A stretch of DNA of 64,000 nt from Streptosporangiaceae bacterium NEAU-GS5 (lineage in GTDB: Bacteria > Actinomycetota > Actinomycetes > Streptosporangiales > Streptosporangiaceae), in contig JAGFNW010000024.1 in the NCBI GenBank assembly GCA_017592665.1, positions 81,355 to 145,354 of the forward strand, read 5' to 3'. The notes beneath the pieces are model-generated. The model was not told the origin of the DNA. It searched no databases and saw only the letters and a list, made by a program, of their open reading frames with translations. How positions within the stretch are numbered: the stretch's first letter is position 1; each line of letters begins with the position of its first letter. The translations under genes were made by a program, and so were the position numbers. Positions 8,992 to 17,255 of the stretch are shown here, piece after piece.

Positions 8992-9777
8992 ATGAATGAC
9001 GTTCTGGCCGCGGACGACGGCGGCGTGCGCATCCTGACGTTCAACCGGCCCGAACGGCTGAACGCGTGGACCGACGCGATGGGGCGGCGCTACTTCGACC
9101 TGCTCGAAGAGGCCGAACGCGACCCCGGCGTACGGGCGATCGTGGTGACCGGCGCGGGCAAGGGCTTCTGCGCCGGCGCCGACTTCCAGACGCTCACGGC
9201 GATCCAGACGGGCGACTACGCCGAGGAGCCGGACAAGCGGCCCAACACGTTCCCCGTCACGATCGGCAAGCCGATCATCGCTGCGGTCAACGGGGCCTGC
9301 GCCGGGCTCGGCATGGTGCACGCGCTGGTCTGCGACCTGGTGTTCACCGCTGACGACGCCAAGTGGACCACCGCGTTCGCCCGTCGCGGCCTGATCGCCG
9401 AATACGGCCTTGCCTGGGTGTTGCCGCGCCTGATCGGCCAGGCCAGGGCCATGGACATTCTCCTGTCCGGCCGTACGTTCACCGGCTCCGAGGCGTACGA
9501 GCTGGGCCTGGCCGGCAAGGCCGTGCCGCGCGAGGAGGTGGTCGGCGCGGCCGTCGCGTATGCGCGGGAGCTGGCCACCTTCAGCTCGCCCGCCTCGATG
9601 GCGATCATCAAGCGGCAGGTCTGGGGCGACTGGACGACCACGCTCGACGAGTCAAGGGACACGGCCGTGGGCCTCATGGTCGAGTCGTTCGGCCGGCCCG
9701 ACTTCACCGAAGGAGTGGCGAGCTTCCTCGAGCGGCGCGAACCGAAGTTCCCGCCGCTAGAAGAACGTCCTCGATAG
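8992..9777 (+). CDS. Enoyl-CoA hydratase/isomerase family protein
   Basis: Crotonase-fold protein of 261 aa acting on acyl-CoA thioesters. Oxyanion-hole segments are present: GAGKGFCAGADFQTL and AVNGACAGLGMVHAL. The residue after the second oxyanion segment, in FARRGLIAEYGLAWVLPRLIG, includes a Glu at the usual catalytic region. The C-terminal trimerisation helix reads PDFTEGVASFLERREPKF. The exact reaction cannot be read from sequence. It follows the NOS gene by only 11 bp with no clear Shine-Dalgarno sequence, suggesting translational coupling, but a metabolic link between the two is not obvious. It converges with galK 4 bp downstream. Confidence 0.85.
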   Translation: MNDVLAADDGGVRILTFNRPERLNAWTDAMGRRYFDLLEEAERDPGVRAIVVTGAGKGFCAGADFQTLTAIQTGDYAEEPDKRPNTFPVTIGKPIIAAVNGACAGLGMVHALVCDLVFTADDAKWTTAFARRGLIAEYGLAWVLPRLIGQARAMDILLSGRTFTGSEAYELGLAGKAVPREEVVGAAVAYARELATFSSPASMAIIKRQVWGDWTTTLDESRDTAVGLMVESFGRPDFTEGVASFLERREPKFPPLEERPR

Positions 9778-9781
9778 CGCT

Positions 9782-10891
9782 TTAGATGACGCGGCGGGCT
9801 CCGGCGGCCGGGGTCGCGGTGAGGAACGTCGGCGCGGCCCAGCCCCGGGCCGCGTAGGCGGCCTCGGTCTGCTCGCGTACGGCCTGGGCCTTCTCCGGCG
9901 CGACGAGCGCGATGGCCGAGCCGCCGAACCCACCGCCCGTCATCCGCGCCCCGCGCGCCCCGCCGCGGATGGCCGACTCGACGGCCACGTCCAGCTCCGG
10001 CGAGGAGACCTCATATTGGTCGCGCAACGACAGATGTGACGCGTTCAGGATCGCCCCGATCTCCAGCACCGCCCCGGCGCGCAGCAGCCCGATGACGGCC
10101 TCGACGCGGTGGTTCTCGGTGACCACGTGCTGCACGCGCTTGCGCTCGTCACCGCTCAGCTGCGCGAGCGCGGCCGCCAGGTCGGTGACGTCGCGAAGGG
10201 CCGGGACGCCGAGGCGCTTCGCGGCGTTCTCGCAGTCCTGACGGCGCTTGGCGTACTGGCCGTCGGCGAGCTCGTGGTGCACGCCCGTGTTGATGATGAG
10301 CAGGGTGAGGCCGTGGGCGGCGAGGTCGAGCGGGATGTTCCTGGACGCCAGGGAACGGCAGTCGAGGAACAGCGCGTGGCCCTCCTTGCTCAGCGCGGAC
10401 GCCGCCTGATCCATGATCCCGCAGGGCATGCCGACGAAGTCGTTCTCCGCTTTCTGGCTGAGTTTGGCCAGCTCCAAGGGGGTGTGACCCAGGGCGTACA
10501 GGTCATTGAGCGCGATCGCGACGCAGAGCTCGAGCGCGGCGCTCGAGGAGAGCCCGGCGCCCTTCGGCACGTCGCCGTCGATCACGATGTCGGCGCCGCG
10601 CGTGACGCCGAGCGCCCAGAAGACGCCGGCGGGATAGCGCTCCCAGCCGGTGGCCTGGTCGAGGCCGGTGAGTGTCCTGGGCCGGCCGCCGTCCTGCAGC
10701 GAGGCGAGCCGGATGACGCCGTCGTCGCGTGGGCTGACCGCCGCCGTGACCCCCCACGGCACCGCGAACGGCAGCACGAACCCGTCGTTGTAGTCGGTGT
10801 GCTCGCCGATCAGGTTGACTCGGCCCGGCGCGTGCCACACCCCTTCGGGATCCGTCCCGTACGCCTCCCGGAAGGCATCAGCAACGCGCAT
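9782..10891 (-). CDS. galK: Galactokinase
   Basis: GHMP kinase of 369 aa phosphorylating galactose to galactose-1-phosphate in the Leloir pathway. The galactokinase signature GRVNLIGEHTDYNDGF is at about residues 23-38, the ATP-binding GHMP motif PKGAGLSSSAALE is near 110-122, and the C-terminal motif MTGGGFGGSAIAL is near 330. The length is normal. Start ATG 10891 has TGAGGAG about 9 nt upstream. It lies 13 bp downstream of the ECF-type sigma gene on the same strand, so the two may be co-transcribed; galT and galE are not in the window. Confidence 0.95.
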   Translation of the reverse strand: MRVADAFREAYGTDPEGVWHAPGRVNLIGEHTDYNDGFVLPFAVPWGVTAAVSPRDDGVIRLASLQDGGRPRTLTGLDQATGWERYPAGVFWALGVTRGADIVIDGDVPKGAGLSSSAALELCVAIALNDLYALGHTPLELAKLSQKAENDFVGMPCGIMDQAASALSKEGHALFLDCRSLASRNIPLDLAAHGLTLLIINTGVHHELADGQYAKRRQDCENAAKRLGVPALRDVTDLAAALAQLSGDERKRVQHVVTENHRVEAVIGLLRAGAVLEIGAILNASHLSLRDQYEVSSPELDVAVESAIRGGARGARMTGGGFGGSAIALVAPEKAQAVREQTEAAYAARGWAAPTFLTATPAAGARRVI

Positions 10892-10904
10892 AATCCAACA
10901 CTCC

Positions 10905-12149
10905 TCAACAAGGGCCTTGAGGTAGGTTACCGGCCCTCGCCAGCAGGTAGCGCTGCTCGGGGAAGCTCGTCGCGCGCCGGGCGGCCGTCTCGTACGCGGC
11001 CCGGGCCGCGGCCAGGTCGCCCGACATCTCCAGCAGATGTGCGCGCACCGCGTCGAGCCGGTGGCCGCCCGAGACGCGGTCGTCGTTCTCCAGCGTCTTG
11101 AGCAGGTCGAGCCCGGCCCCCGGTCCCTTCACCATGGCGACGGCCACCGCGTGGTTGAGCGTCACGACAGGGTTGGGGGACACCCGCGCCAGCAGGTCAT
11201 AGAGGGCGAGGATCTGCGGCCAGTCGGTGTCGGCGGCGTCGCTGGCCTCGGCGTGCACGGCGGCGATCGCGGCCTGCAGCTGATACGGCCCGAGCGCCGA
11301 ACGCGCGAGCGTCTCGGTCACCAGGGCGATCCCCTCGTCGAGGGGGCCACGCAGCCAGAGCGCCCGATCCTGCTCCGCGAGGGGGACCAGGCTCCCGTCG
11401 TCGCGCGTCCGCGCCGGCCGGCGGGCCTCGGTGAGCAGCATCAGCGCGAGCAGCCCGGCCACCTCCCCGTCGCCGGGCAGCAGCCGGTGCACCTGCCGGG
11501 TCAGGCGCAGCGCCTCCGCCGTCAGATCGGCCCGCACGAGCTCGGTGCCGGAGGACGCCGTGTATCCCTCATTGAAGATCAGATACAGCACGTGGAGGAT
11601 CGCGTTGAGCCGCTCGGCCCGCTCCGCCTCGGGCGGCATGTCGAACTGCGCCCCGGTCGCCTTGATCCGCTGCTTGGCGCGGCTGATCCGCTGCGCCATG
11701 GTCGCCTCCGGCACCAGGAACGCCCGGGCGATCTCCGCGGTGGTCAGGCCGCCGACCGCGCGCAGCGTCAGCGCCACCTGCGAGGCGGGGGACAGAGCCG
11801 GATGGCAGCACAGGAACAGCAGCGTGAGCGTGTCGTCGGCCCCGGTGGCCGGGGAATCCTCCGGATCCTCGAGCGGCGGCGGCTCCATCAGCGCGACCGT
11901 CTCCTCGCGCCTGCGCCTGGCCTGCTCGCTGCGGATCTGATCGGTCAGCCGGCGGGACGCCACGGTGATCAGCCAGCCGCGCGGATTGGCCGGAACGCCT
12001 TCCTCGGGCCACTGCACGGCGGCCGCCAGCAGCGCCTCCTGCACGGCGTCCTCACACGCGTCGAACTGGCCATAACGCCGCACGAGCACGCCCAGCACCT
12101 GCGGCGCCCACTCCCGCAGCACATCCTCAGTGGCCGTATCCGTCCCCAT
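10905..12149 (-). CDS. ECF sigma factor with C-terminal TPR-like extension (ECF42-type)
   Basis: Protein of 414 aa. The first 170 residues are an ECF sigma factor: region 2 (YGQFDACEDAVQEALLAA, GWLITVASRRLTDQIRSE) and region 4 (LTLRAVGGLTTAEIARAFLVPEATMAQRISRAK). The rest is the long alpha-helical extension typical of the ECF42/SigJ-like group (LNAILHVLYLIFNEGY, VSPNPVVTLNHAVAVAM). These sigma factors lack a classical anti-sigma factor and usually neighbour a DGPF/YCII-domain gene; none is seen here. The ATG at 12149 (MGTDTATEDVLREW) is preferred over upstream in-frame starts because it matches the family N-terminus. galK follows after 13 bp. Confidence 0.88.
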   Translation of the reverse strand: MGTDTATEDVLREWAPQVLGVLVRRYGQFDACEDAVQEALLAAAVQWPEEGVPANPRGWLITVASRRLTDQIRSEQARRRREETVALMEPPPLEDPEDSPATGADDTLTLLFLCCHPALSPASQVALTLRAVGGLTTAEIARAFLVPEATMAQRISRAKQRIKATGAQFDMPPEAERAERLNAILHVLYLIFNEGYTASSGTELVRADLTAEALRLTRQVHRLLPGDGEVAGLLALMLLTEARRPARTRDDGSLVPLAEQDRALWLRGPLDEGIALVTETLARSALGPYQLQAAIAAVHAEASDAADTDWPQILALYDLLARVSPNPVVTLNHAVAVAMVKGPGAGLDLLKTLENDDRVSGGHRLDAVRAHLLEMSGDLAAARAAYETAARRATSFPEQRYLLARAGNLPQGPC

Positions 12150-12255
12150 GCCCCGCCAACATACGCTCCCCCCACCCACCCCGCGCATTTTGGTACCGGC
12201 CTCGGGTGGTGAAAATGCGTGGTTGACGTGGGGATATGGTCCGTACGCTGGCGGG

Positions 12256-12750
12256 ATGAAGATTCGGCGGGTGGGCGCGGGCGATTGGGTGGTCTGGCGG
12301 GGGCTGCGGCTGGCGGCGCTCGCGGACGCGCCGGAGGCGTTCCTTACCACGTTGGAGACGGCTCAGGCGTTCACCGATGACGATTGGCGCGCGGCGCTGG
12401 GTCCGAAGCGGGGGTTGAAGGCGGTCGCGTTCGTCGACGATCGCGCCGTGGGGATGGTCGGGGCGTATGTGGACGACGCCCGCCCGGGCGCGGCCCAGCT
12501 GATCAGCATGTGGGTGCACCCGGACGCGCGGTCCACCGGCGTGGCCGACGGTCTGGTGGAGGAGGCCCTGGCCTGGGCGCGGGAGCAGGGCTTCGGCGTG
12601 GTCGAGCTGGACGTCGAGCAGGGAAACGGCCGGGCCTCCCGGTTCTACGAGCGGCTCGGGTTCACGTTCACCGGTGAGTCCGAGGTGATCGAGCGCCTGT
12701 CCGAGGCCTCGTCGATGGTGTGTTCCCGGATGGCCCGCCACCTGGCGTGA
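12256..12750 (+). CDS. GNAT family N-acetyltransferase
   Basis: Single-domain GNAT acetyltransferase of 164 aa. The acetyl-CoA-binding motif A region reads ISMWVHPDARSTGVADGLVEEAL, with a diverged RSTGVA replacing the usual Q/RxxGxG/A. The C-terminal motif B region is ELDVEQGNGRASRFYERLGF. Substrate unknown. The ATG at 12256 follows GGCGGG. Its 3' end overlaps the convergent ABC ATPase gene by 106 bp. Confidence 0.85.
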   Translation: MKIRRVGAGDWVVWRGLRLAALADAPEAFLTTLETAQAFTDDDWRAALGPKRGLKAVAFVDDRAVGMVGAYVDDARPGAAQLISMWVHPDARSTGVADGLVEEALAWAREQGFGVVELDVEQGNGRASRFYERLGFTFTGESEVIERLSEASSMVCSRMARHLA

Positions 12751-13511
12751 GGGACGATCAGCGGGGTGCCGGTCAGGGGATCGGGGATGATCTCGCAGCG
12801 CAGGCCGAAGACGTCCGCGATCAGATCGGCGGTGACGATCGACAGCGGGTCGCCCTCGGCGACGACACGGCCGTCGCGCATCACGATCAGGTGGGTGGCG
12901 TGGCGGCAGGCCTGGTTGAGATCGTGCAGCACGGCGACCAGCGTGCGGCCCTGTTCGTGCAGGCCGGCGCACAGATCGAGCACCTCGACCTGATGGGCGA
13001 TGTCGAGGAACGTGGTCGGTTCGTCGAGCAGCAGGATGGGCGTGTCCTGCGCGAGGACCATGGCGAGCCACACGCGCTGCCGCTGGCCGCCGGACAGTTC
13101 GTCGACGCACCGGTCGGCGAGGTCGGCCACCCCGGTGGCGGCCATGGCCTCGGCGACGGCCGCCGCGTCGGCGGGCGACCATTGGCGGGTCAGCCGCTGG
13201 TGCGGGTAGCGCCCGCGGGAGACGAGGTCGGCCACCGTGATCCCGTCGGGCACGAACGAGCTCTGCGGCAGCAGCCCGAGCCGCCGCGCCACCTCCTTCG
13301 ACGGCAGCGAGCCGATCACGGCCCCGTCGAGGTGTACGGCTCCCGCCCGCGGCTTCACCATCCGCGCCAGGGCGCGCAGCAACGTCGACTTGCCGCACGC
13401 GTTCGGCCCCACGATCACCGTGAAGGAGCCGTCCGGAATGCCCACGGACAGGCCGGACGCCACGATCCGCCGGTCATAGGCCAAGGTCAGGCCGGTTCCC
13501 GAGAGTCTCAA
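12645..13511 (-). CDS. Iron-siderophore ABC transporter ATPase (FecE/FepC type)
   Basis: ATP-binding subunit of 288 aa of an iron-siderophore importer. Walker A is GPNACGKST, the Q-loop is in LGLLPQSS, the signature is ELSGGQRQRVWLAM, Walker B is PILLLDEPT and the switch His is in VAVLHDLNQA. The C-terminal segment DPLTGTPLIVP is typical of FecE-type ATPases, but the protein then extends about 35 residues (RWRAIREHTIDEASDRR...). That extension is encoded by the DNA that also encodes the end of the convergent acetyltransferase. The TTG start at 13511 overlaps the permease stop as TTGA and has AAAGGA 6 nt upstream. Confidence 0.92.
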   Translation of the reverse strand: MRLSGTGLTLAYDRRIVASGLSVGIPDGSFTVIVGPNACGKSTLLRALARMVKPRAGAVHLDGAVIGSLPSKEVARRLGLLPQSSFVPDGITVADLVSRGRYPHQRLTRQWSPADAAAVAEAMAATGVADLADRCVDELSGGQRQRVWLAMVLAQDTPILLLDEPTTFLDIAHQVEVLDLCAGLHEQGRTLVAVLHDLNQACRHATHLIVMRDGRVVAEGDPLSIVTADLIADVFGLRCEIIPDPLTGTPLIVPHARWRAIREHTIDEASDRRSITSDSPVNVNPSRS

Positions 13512-14449
13512 CGTCGATCCTTTCGCAGCAGGAAGGCGAGATAGACACCGCCGATGGCGGCGGTCATCACGCCGGCGGGCAGTTGGCCGGGGGCGATCAC
13601 GCGTTGCGCCGCGACGTCGGCGGCGACCAGCAGCACGGCCCCGGTGAGCGCCGACGCGGTCAGCGTGACCCCGGGCGCGCGCGTGATCCGCCGGGCCAGG
13701 TGGGGGGCGACGAGCGCGAGGAAGGCGACCGGCCCGGCCGCGGCCGTACCGGCTCCGACCAGGGCGACGCCCGCCGCCACCGTCCAGCGGCGGGTGGCCT
13801 CGACCGGCACGCCGAGGGCCTTGGCCGCGTCGTCGCCCATCTCCATCATCCGAAGCGGCCGCGACAGAACGCCGCACACCGGGATGAGCAGCGCGAGTAC
13901 GGCCGCGAGCGGGATGACCTGCTCCCAGCCGCGCCCGCTGAGGCTGCCCGTCAGCCACGCCGCCGCCGACGCGGACTCCCAGATCCCCGCCTGGGTCAGC
14001 AGGTAGGAGTTGGCGGCGGACAGGAGCGCGCCGACCCCGACGCCGACCAGCACCAGCCGCCGTCCCCGCCGGGAAAGCACCTGTACGGCCAGGGCGGTGA
14101 GCACGCACCCGAGCACGGCGCCCGCCGCGACCGCCCATGGACTGCCGTGCCGTACGACCGCGACGATGCCGCCGGTGGCGGCGCCCGCGGTGAAGCCGAG
14201 GAAGTCGGGACTGCCGAGCGGGTTGCGGGTGAGGCTCTGGAACAGGGCTCCGCTCAGCCCGAACGCCGCGCCCACGAGCACCCCCGACGCCACACGCGGC
14301 GCGCGCAGGCCGGTCACGACGAATTCGGTGGCCGGCGTGCCCCGGCCGGCGAGCGCGGCGACGAGGTCGGAGATCGGCAGCGCGTACTCGCCGGTCGCGA
14401 GGGCGACGAGGCTCACCGCCACGGCGGCGGCGACCAGAAGCCATTTCAC
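13508..14449 (-). CDS. Iron-siderophore ABC transporter permease (FecCD family)
   Basis: Integral membrane permease of 313 aa with about nine hydrophobic segments. Typical FecCD elements are present: GAAFGLSGALFQSLTRNPLGSPDFLGFTAGA (split across residues about 57-87), the loop GDDAAKALGVPVEATRR that contacts the ATPase, and GPVAFLALVAPHLARRI. The GTG start at 14449 overlaps the stop of the upstream permease (GTGA), and its own stop overlaps the ATPase start (TTGA), so the three genes are translationally coupled. It would form a heterodimer with the product of 14446-15438. Confidence 0.92.
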   Translation of the reverse strand: MKWLLVAAAVAVSLVALATGEYALPISDLVAALAGRGTPATEFVVTGLRAPRVASGVLVGAAFGLSGALFQSLTRNPLGSPDFLGFTAGAATGGIVAVVRHGSPWAVAAGAVLGCVLTALAVQVLSRRGRRLVLVGVGVGALLSAANSYLLTQAGIWESASAAAWLTGSLSGRGWEQVIPLAAVLALLIPVCGVLSRPLRMMEMGDDAAKALGVPVEATRRWTVAAGVALVGAGTAAAGPVAFLALVAPHLARRITRAPGVTLTASALTGAVLLVAADVAAQRVIAPGQLPAGVMTAAIGGVYLAFLLRKDRR

Positions 14450-15438
14450 AGCGCGCTCAGCCTCCTCCGCCGGGCGAGGACGATGAAGGCGGGCGCGCCG
14501 AGGACCGCGCAGACGATGCCGACCTGCACCTCGCCGGGTCGCGCGATCAGCCGTCCCGTGATGTCGGAGGCCAGGATGAGCACGGGCGCGAGGACGGCCG
14601 AGTAGGGGAGGATCCACCGTTGGTCGGGTCCGGTGAAGCCGCGGACGATGTGCGGAACGGCCAATCCGACGAACCAGATGGGCCCGGCCGCGGCCGTCGC
14701 CGCGCCGCAGAGCAGGGTGATCGCCACCGCTGCGAGGATGCGGGTACGGCCCAGGCCGGCGCCGAGCGCGCGGCCCGTGTCGTCACCGAGCGCGAGGGCG
14801 TTGAGCGGCCGGGCCAGGGCGAGGCCGAGCAGGATTCCGGCGATGGCGAGGGGCGCGAGCCGTACCGTGACGTCGGCCGTCTGGGCGGCCAGCGATCCGG
14901 TGAGCCAGAATCGCATCCGGTCGTAGGCGGCGGTGTCGGCGCGCAGCACCATGTCGCTGAACGCGCGGAGCGCGGCGGCCACGGCGATCCCGGCGAGCGC
15001 GAGCCGTACGGGACCGGCTCCGGACCGCCCGGACGAGCCGAGCAGGTAGACGACGACGGAGGCCAGCGCGGCCCCCGCGAACGCGAACCAGACATAGCCG
15101 GCCGGGTCGGTCACGCCGAGGAGCCCGATGGCGGCGACCACGCCGGCCGCCGCGCCCTCGCTGACGCCGAGCAGCCCGGGATCGGCGAGCGGGTTGCGGG
15201 TGAGGCTCTGCATGAGCGCCCCCGCGAGGCCGAGGCACGCGCCGACGCCGATGCCGAGCACGGTGCGTGGCAGGCGTAGTTCGCGGACGACCGTCACGTC
15301 GTCCCCGGCGCCCGACGAGGTCAGCGCTTCGACCACCGCGTGCAGCGGCACGGGCCGGGCCCCCAGCGCCACGCTGAGCAGGGCCAACGCGACGAGCACA
15401 CCGATCGCGAGCGCGAGCCCGGCGCTCTTGAGGGTCAC
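14446..15438 (-). CDS. Iron-siderophore ABC transporter permease (FecCD family)
   Basis: First gene of the importer operon, 330 aa, with multiple membrane helices. FecCD hallmarks are GALMQSLTRNPLADPGLLGVSEGA, ALGDDTGRALGAGLGRTR and GPIWFVGLAVPHIVR. The GTG start at 15438 has AAGGAG 5 nt upstream. The promoter region, shared with the divergent binding-protein gene, carries an iron box at 15472-15490, so iron-dependent repression by a DmdR/IdeR-type regulator is likely. Confidence 0.92.
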   Translation of the reverse strand: MTLKSAGLALAIGVLVALALLSVALGARPVPLHAVVEALTSSGAGDDVTVVRELRLPRTVLGIGVGACLGLAGALMQSLTRNPLADPGLLGVSEGAAAGVVAAIGLLGVTDPAGYVWFAFAGAALASVVVYLLGSSGRSGAGPVRLALAGIAVAAALRAFSDMVLRADTAAYDRMRFWLTGSLAAQTADVTVRLAPLAIAGILLGLALARPLNALALGDDTGRALGAGLGRTRILAAVAITLLCGAATAAAGPIWFVGLAVPHIVRGFTGPDQRWILPYSAVLAPVLILASDITGRLIARPGEVQVGIVCAVLGAPAFIVLARRRRLSAL

Positions 15439-15471
15439 AGGTTCTCCTTGCCTAGGTTAAAGTGCCGCAAG

Positions 15472-15490
15472 CAAGGTTAGCCTTACCTAA
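15472..15490. promoter_or_regulatory. Iron box (DmdR/IdeR-type operator)
   Basis: The sequence CAAGGTTAGCCTTACCTAA matches the 19-bp consensus TTAGGTTAGGCTAACCTAA at 15 positions by eye. It sits in the 68-bp gap between the divergent iron-transport permease and substrate-binding-protein genes, where one repressor could control both. The repressor gene is not in the window. Confidence 0.75.
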
Positions 15491-15506
15491 GTTACAGTGA
15501 GGTCAC

Positions 15507-16475
15507 ATGAAGAGACTGACCATCGGTGTCGCGCTCGTCGCGACGCTCGGCGCGTGCGGCACGACGACCGTCGCTCCGCCTGTCGGGAAGCCGGAGGCGT
15601 CGGCGTGGAGCTTCACCGACGACCGGGGGACGACGATCACGCTGCCTCGGCGGCCCGCCCGGATCGTCGCGCAGTCGTCGGTCGCGGCGGCGCTGTGGGA
15701 TCTCGGCGTACGCCCGGTCGGCGTGTTCGGGCCGCACAAGCGCGCCGACGGGACGGCCGACCCGGAGGTCGTACCGGTCGACATCACCAAAGTCGAGGGC
15801 ATCGGCAACGTGTGGGACGAGTTCAACGTCGAGAAGTACGCGGCGCTGCGGCCCGATCTGCTGGTCAGCAGCATGTACGTCAAGGACACCCTCTGGTATG
15901 TCCCGGACCGGTCGAAGGCCCAGATCGAGAAGATCGCCCCGACTGTGGGGATCAGCCTGATGGGCAGGTCCGCCGATCAGCTGATCGAGCGGTATGCGAG
16001 CCTGGCCAAGGCGCTGGGCGCGAACGTCGACGCGCCGCAGATCGTCAAGGACAAGGCGCGGTTCGAGGCGGCGGCCGGCAAGCTGAAGACGTTCGCGGCC
16101 GAGCATCCTGACTTGAAGGTCATGTTCGCGAGCGGCGCGGCCGACTTGTTCTATGTCTGCTATCCGCCGGATTACGCAGATCTGTCGTATTACATCAAGC
16201 AAGGCCTGGACGTCGTGACCCCCAAGGCGGACAAGGGCGGCTACTTCGAGTCGCTCAGCTGGGAGAACGCCGACAAGTACGCGGCCGACGTCATCTTCGT
16301 GGACTCCCGGACCCAGGCTCTGACGATCCCCCAGATGGCCGCCAAGCCGACCTGGGCCGCCCTCCCCGCCGTCAAGGCGGGCCACGTCTACCCCTGGAAC
16401 CCCGTGACCCGCCTCAGCTACACCGGCTACGCCGACATGCTCGAATCCATCCTCACCACCCTCACCACCCTCTGA
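15507..16475 (+). CDS. Iron-siderophore ABC transporter substrate-binding lipoprotein
   Basis: Extracellular lipoprotein of 322 aa that captures a ferric siderophore. The signal peptide MKRLTIGVALVATLGAC ends in lipobox LGAC with Cys17. The mature part has the FecB/PeriBP_2 layout: TTITLPRRPARIVAQS near the N-terminus, the helical backbone linker after YVKDTLWYVPDRSKAQIEKIAP, and a C-terminal lobe ending LSYTGYADMLESIL. ATG 15507 is preceded by GAGG. It diverges from the permease/ATPase operon and is presumably iron-regulated through the box at 15472-15490. Confidence 0.9.
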   Translation: MKRLTIGVALVATLGACGTTTVAPPVGKPEASAWSFTDDRGTTITLPRRPARIVAQSSVAAALWDLGVRPVGVFGPHKRADGTADPEVVPVDITKVEGIGNVWDEFNVEKYAALRPDLLVSSMYVKDTLWYVPDRSKAQIEKIAPTVGISLMGRSADQLIERYASLAKALGANVDAPQIVKDKARFEAAAGKLKTFAAEHPDLKVMFASGAADLFYVCYPPDYADLSYYIKQGLDVVTPKADKGGYFESLSWENADKYAADVIFVDSRTQALTIPQMAAKPTWAALPAVKAGHVYPWNPVTRLSYTGYADMLESILTTLTTL

Positions 16476-16523
16476 GAGATGTGAGGGTGTGAGGGGTGTG
16501 GAGGGTTGAGGGTGTGAGCGGGC

Positions 16524-16711
16524 GTGATCTTGCAGAAACTCCCGCGCTGCAGGCGGCCAGGTTGTTGATCTAGCAGGAATTCCCTTTCCGCAGCTCAGAG
16601 CTTCGGTGATCATGCACTTGCATGATCACCGAAGGCGCTGCCTGGGCATCGGGAGAAAGTGCAAGATCACGAAAGCGCTGACCTGGACTTCGGGAATCCC
16701 CGCAAGATCAC
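16524..16711. repeat. Dispersed GTGATCTTGCA-type repeats
   Basis: Three related copies of a roughly 36-bp degenerate element lie in the gap before 16708. GTGATCTTGCA occurs on the plus strand at 16524-16534. Its complement TGCAAGATCAC is at 16660-16670 and GCAAGATCAC at 16702-16711. Each is followed, in its own orientation, by a TCCCG-containing stretch. The element looks like an intergenic repeat family, with a perfect palindrome embedded among the copies (16601-16634). No gene is seen in 16476-16707. Confidence 0.6.
16601..16634. repeat. Perfect 16-bp inverted repeat
   Basis: The arm CTTCGGTGATCATGCA (16601-16616) is followed after a 2-nt CT centre by its exact reverse complement (16619-16634). 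No T-run follows and the nearest gene ends are about 70-125 bp away, so it is not an obvious terminator. It may be a mobile palindromic repeat or a DNA-binding site. Confidence 0.8.
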
Positions 16712-17205
16712 GGCCCGGGGTGGGGGGCGGGGAGGGTGCAGGTTACGGAGATGGCGGTGCCGGGGTAGCCGGCGGATTCGGGGGTGCCGGAGAGGTCGGC
16801 GGGTTGTTTGGTTTGGCTGCCGTAGAGGTGGACCTGGGCGCCGCCGGTGGTGGCTTTGGTGAGGGTGGGGGCTGGGTCGCCGGTGGAGGTGTGGGCTTCG
16901 ACGGGGGCGCCGGGGGGTGGGGCGATCTTTTCGGCGTCCTTGCCGACGTAGACCTTGCCGTCCTTGACGGCGACCGTGAGGGGGCCGTCGGGGCTGGGGG
17001 CGTCGCCGACCTCCTTGCCGTTGAAGTAGACCTTGCCGTCCTTGACCTCGACCTTGTCGAGCCCCGCGCCCTGGCCGGGGGGCGGACAGCCGGCGGCGGC
17101 CGTGGGTGACGGATCCTCGGAGGGGCCGGCCGCGGCGGCCGCGGTGACGGAACCCGCCAGGCCGAGGGCGAGGAGGCCCACGACGATGACGCGGGATCGT
17201 TTCAT
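16708..17205 (-). CDS. Exported protein of unknown function with an internal repeat
   Basis: Secreted protein of 165 aa. MKRSRVIVVGLLALGLAGSV leads into an Ala-rich signal-peptide end (TAAAAAG) around residue 26. The mature part is Pro/Gly-rich. It contains a duplicated strand motif, VEVKDGKVYFNGKEVGDA and VAVKDGKVYVGKDAEK, which suggests two small beta repeats. No catalytic motif is recognised. It diverges from a two-component system, and paired 11-bp-spaced repeats in the shared gap suggest it is a target of that system. ATG 17205 has a GGAAGA ribosome site. Confidence 0.75.
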   Translation of the reverse strand: MKRSRVIVVGLLALGLAGSVTAAAAAGPSEDPSPTAAAGCPPPGQGAGLDKVEVKDGKVYFNGKEVGDAPSPDGPLTVAVKDGKVYVGKDAEKIAPPPGAPVEAHTSTGDPAPTLTKATTGGAQVHLYGSQTKQPADLSGTPESAGYPGTAISVTCTLPAPHPGP

Positions 17206-17255
17206 CAGATGTCTTCCTTCGGTCGGTTGATTGAGGGCCAGCCTTGCGCCGGCAC

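Noticed and set aside
15447..15465. Second iron box next to 15472-15490
   Set aside because: Only one half resembles the consensus (TAGGTTAA); too weak to call.
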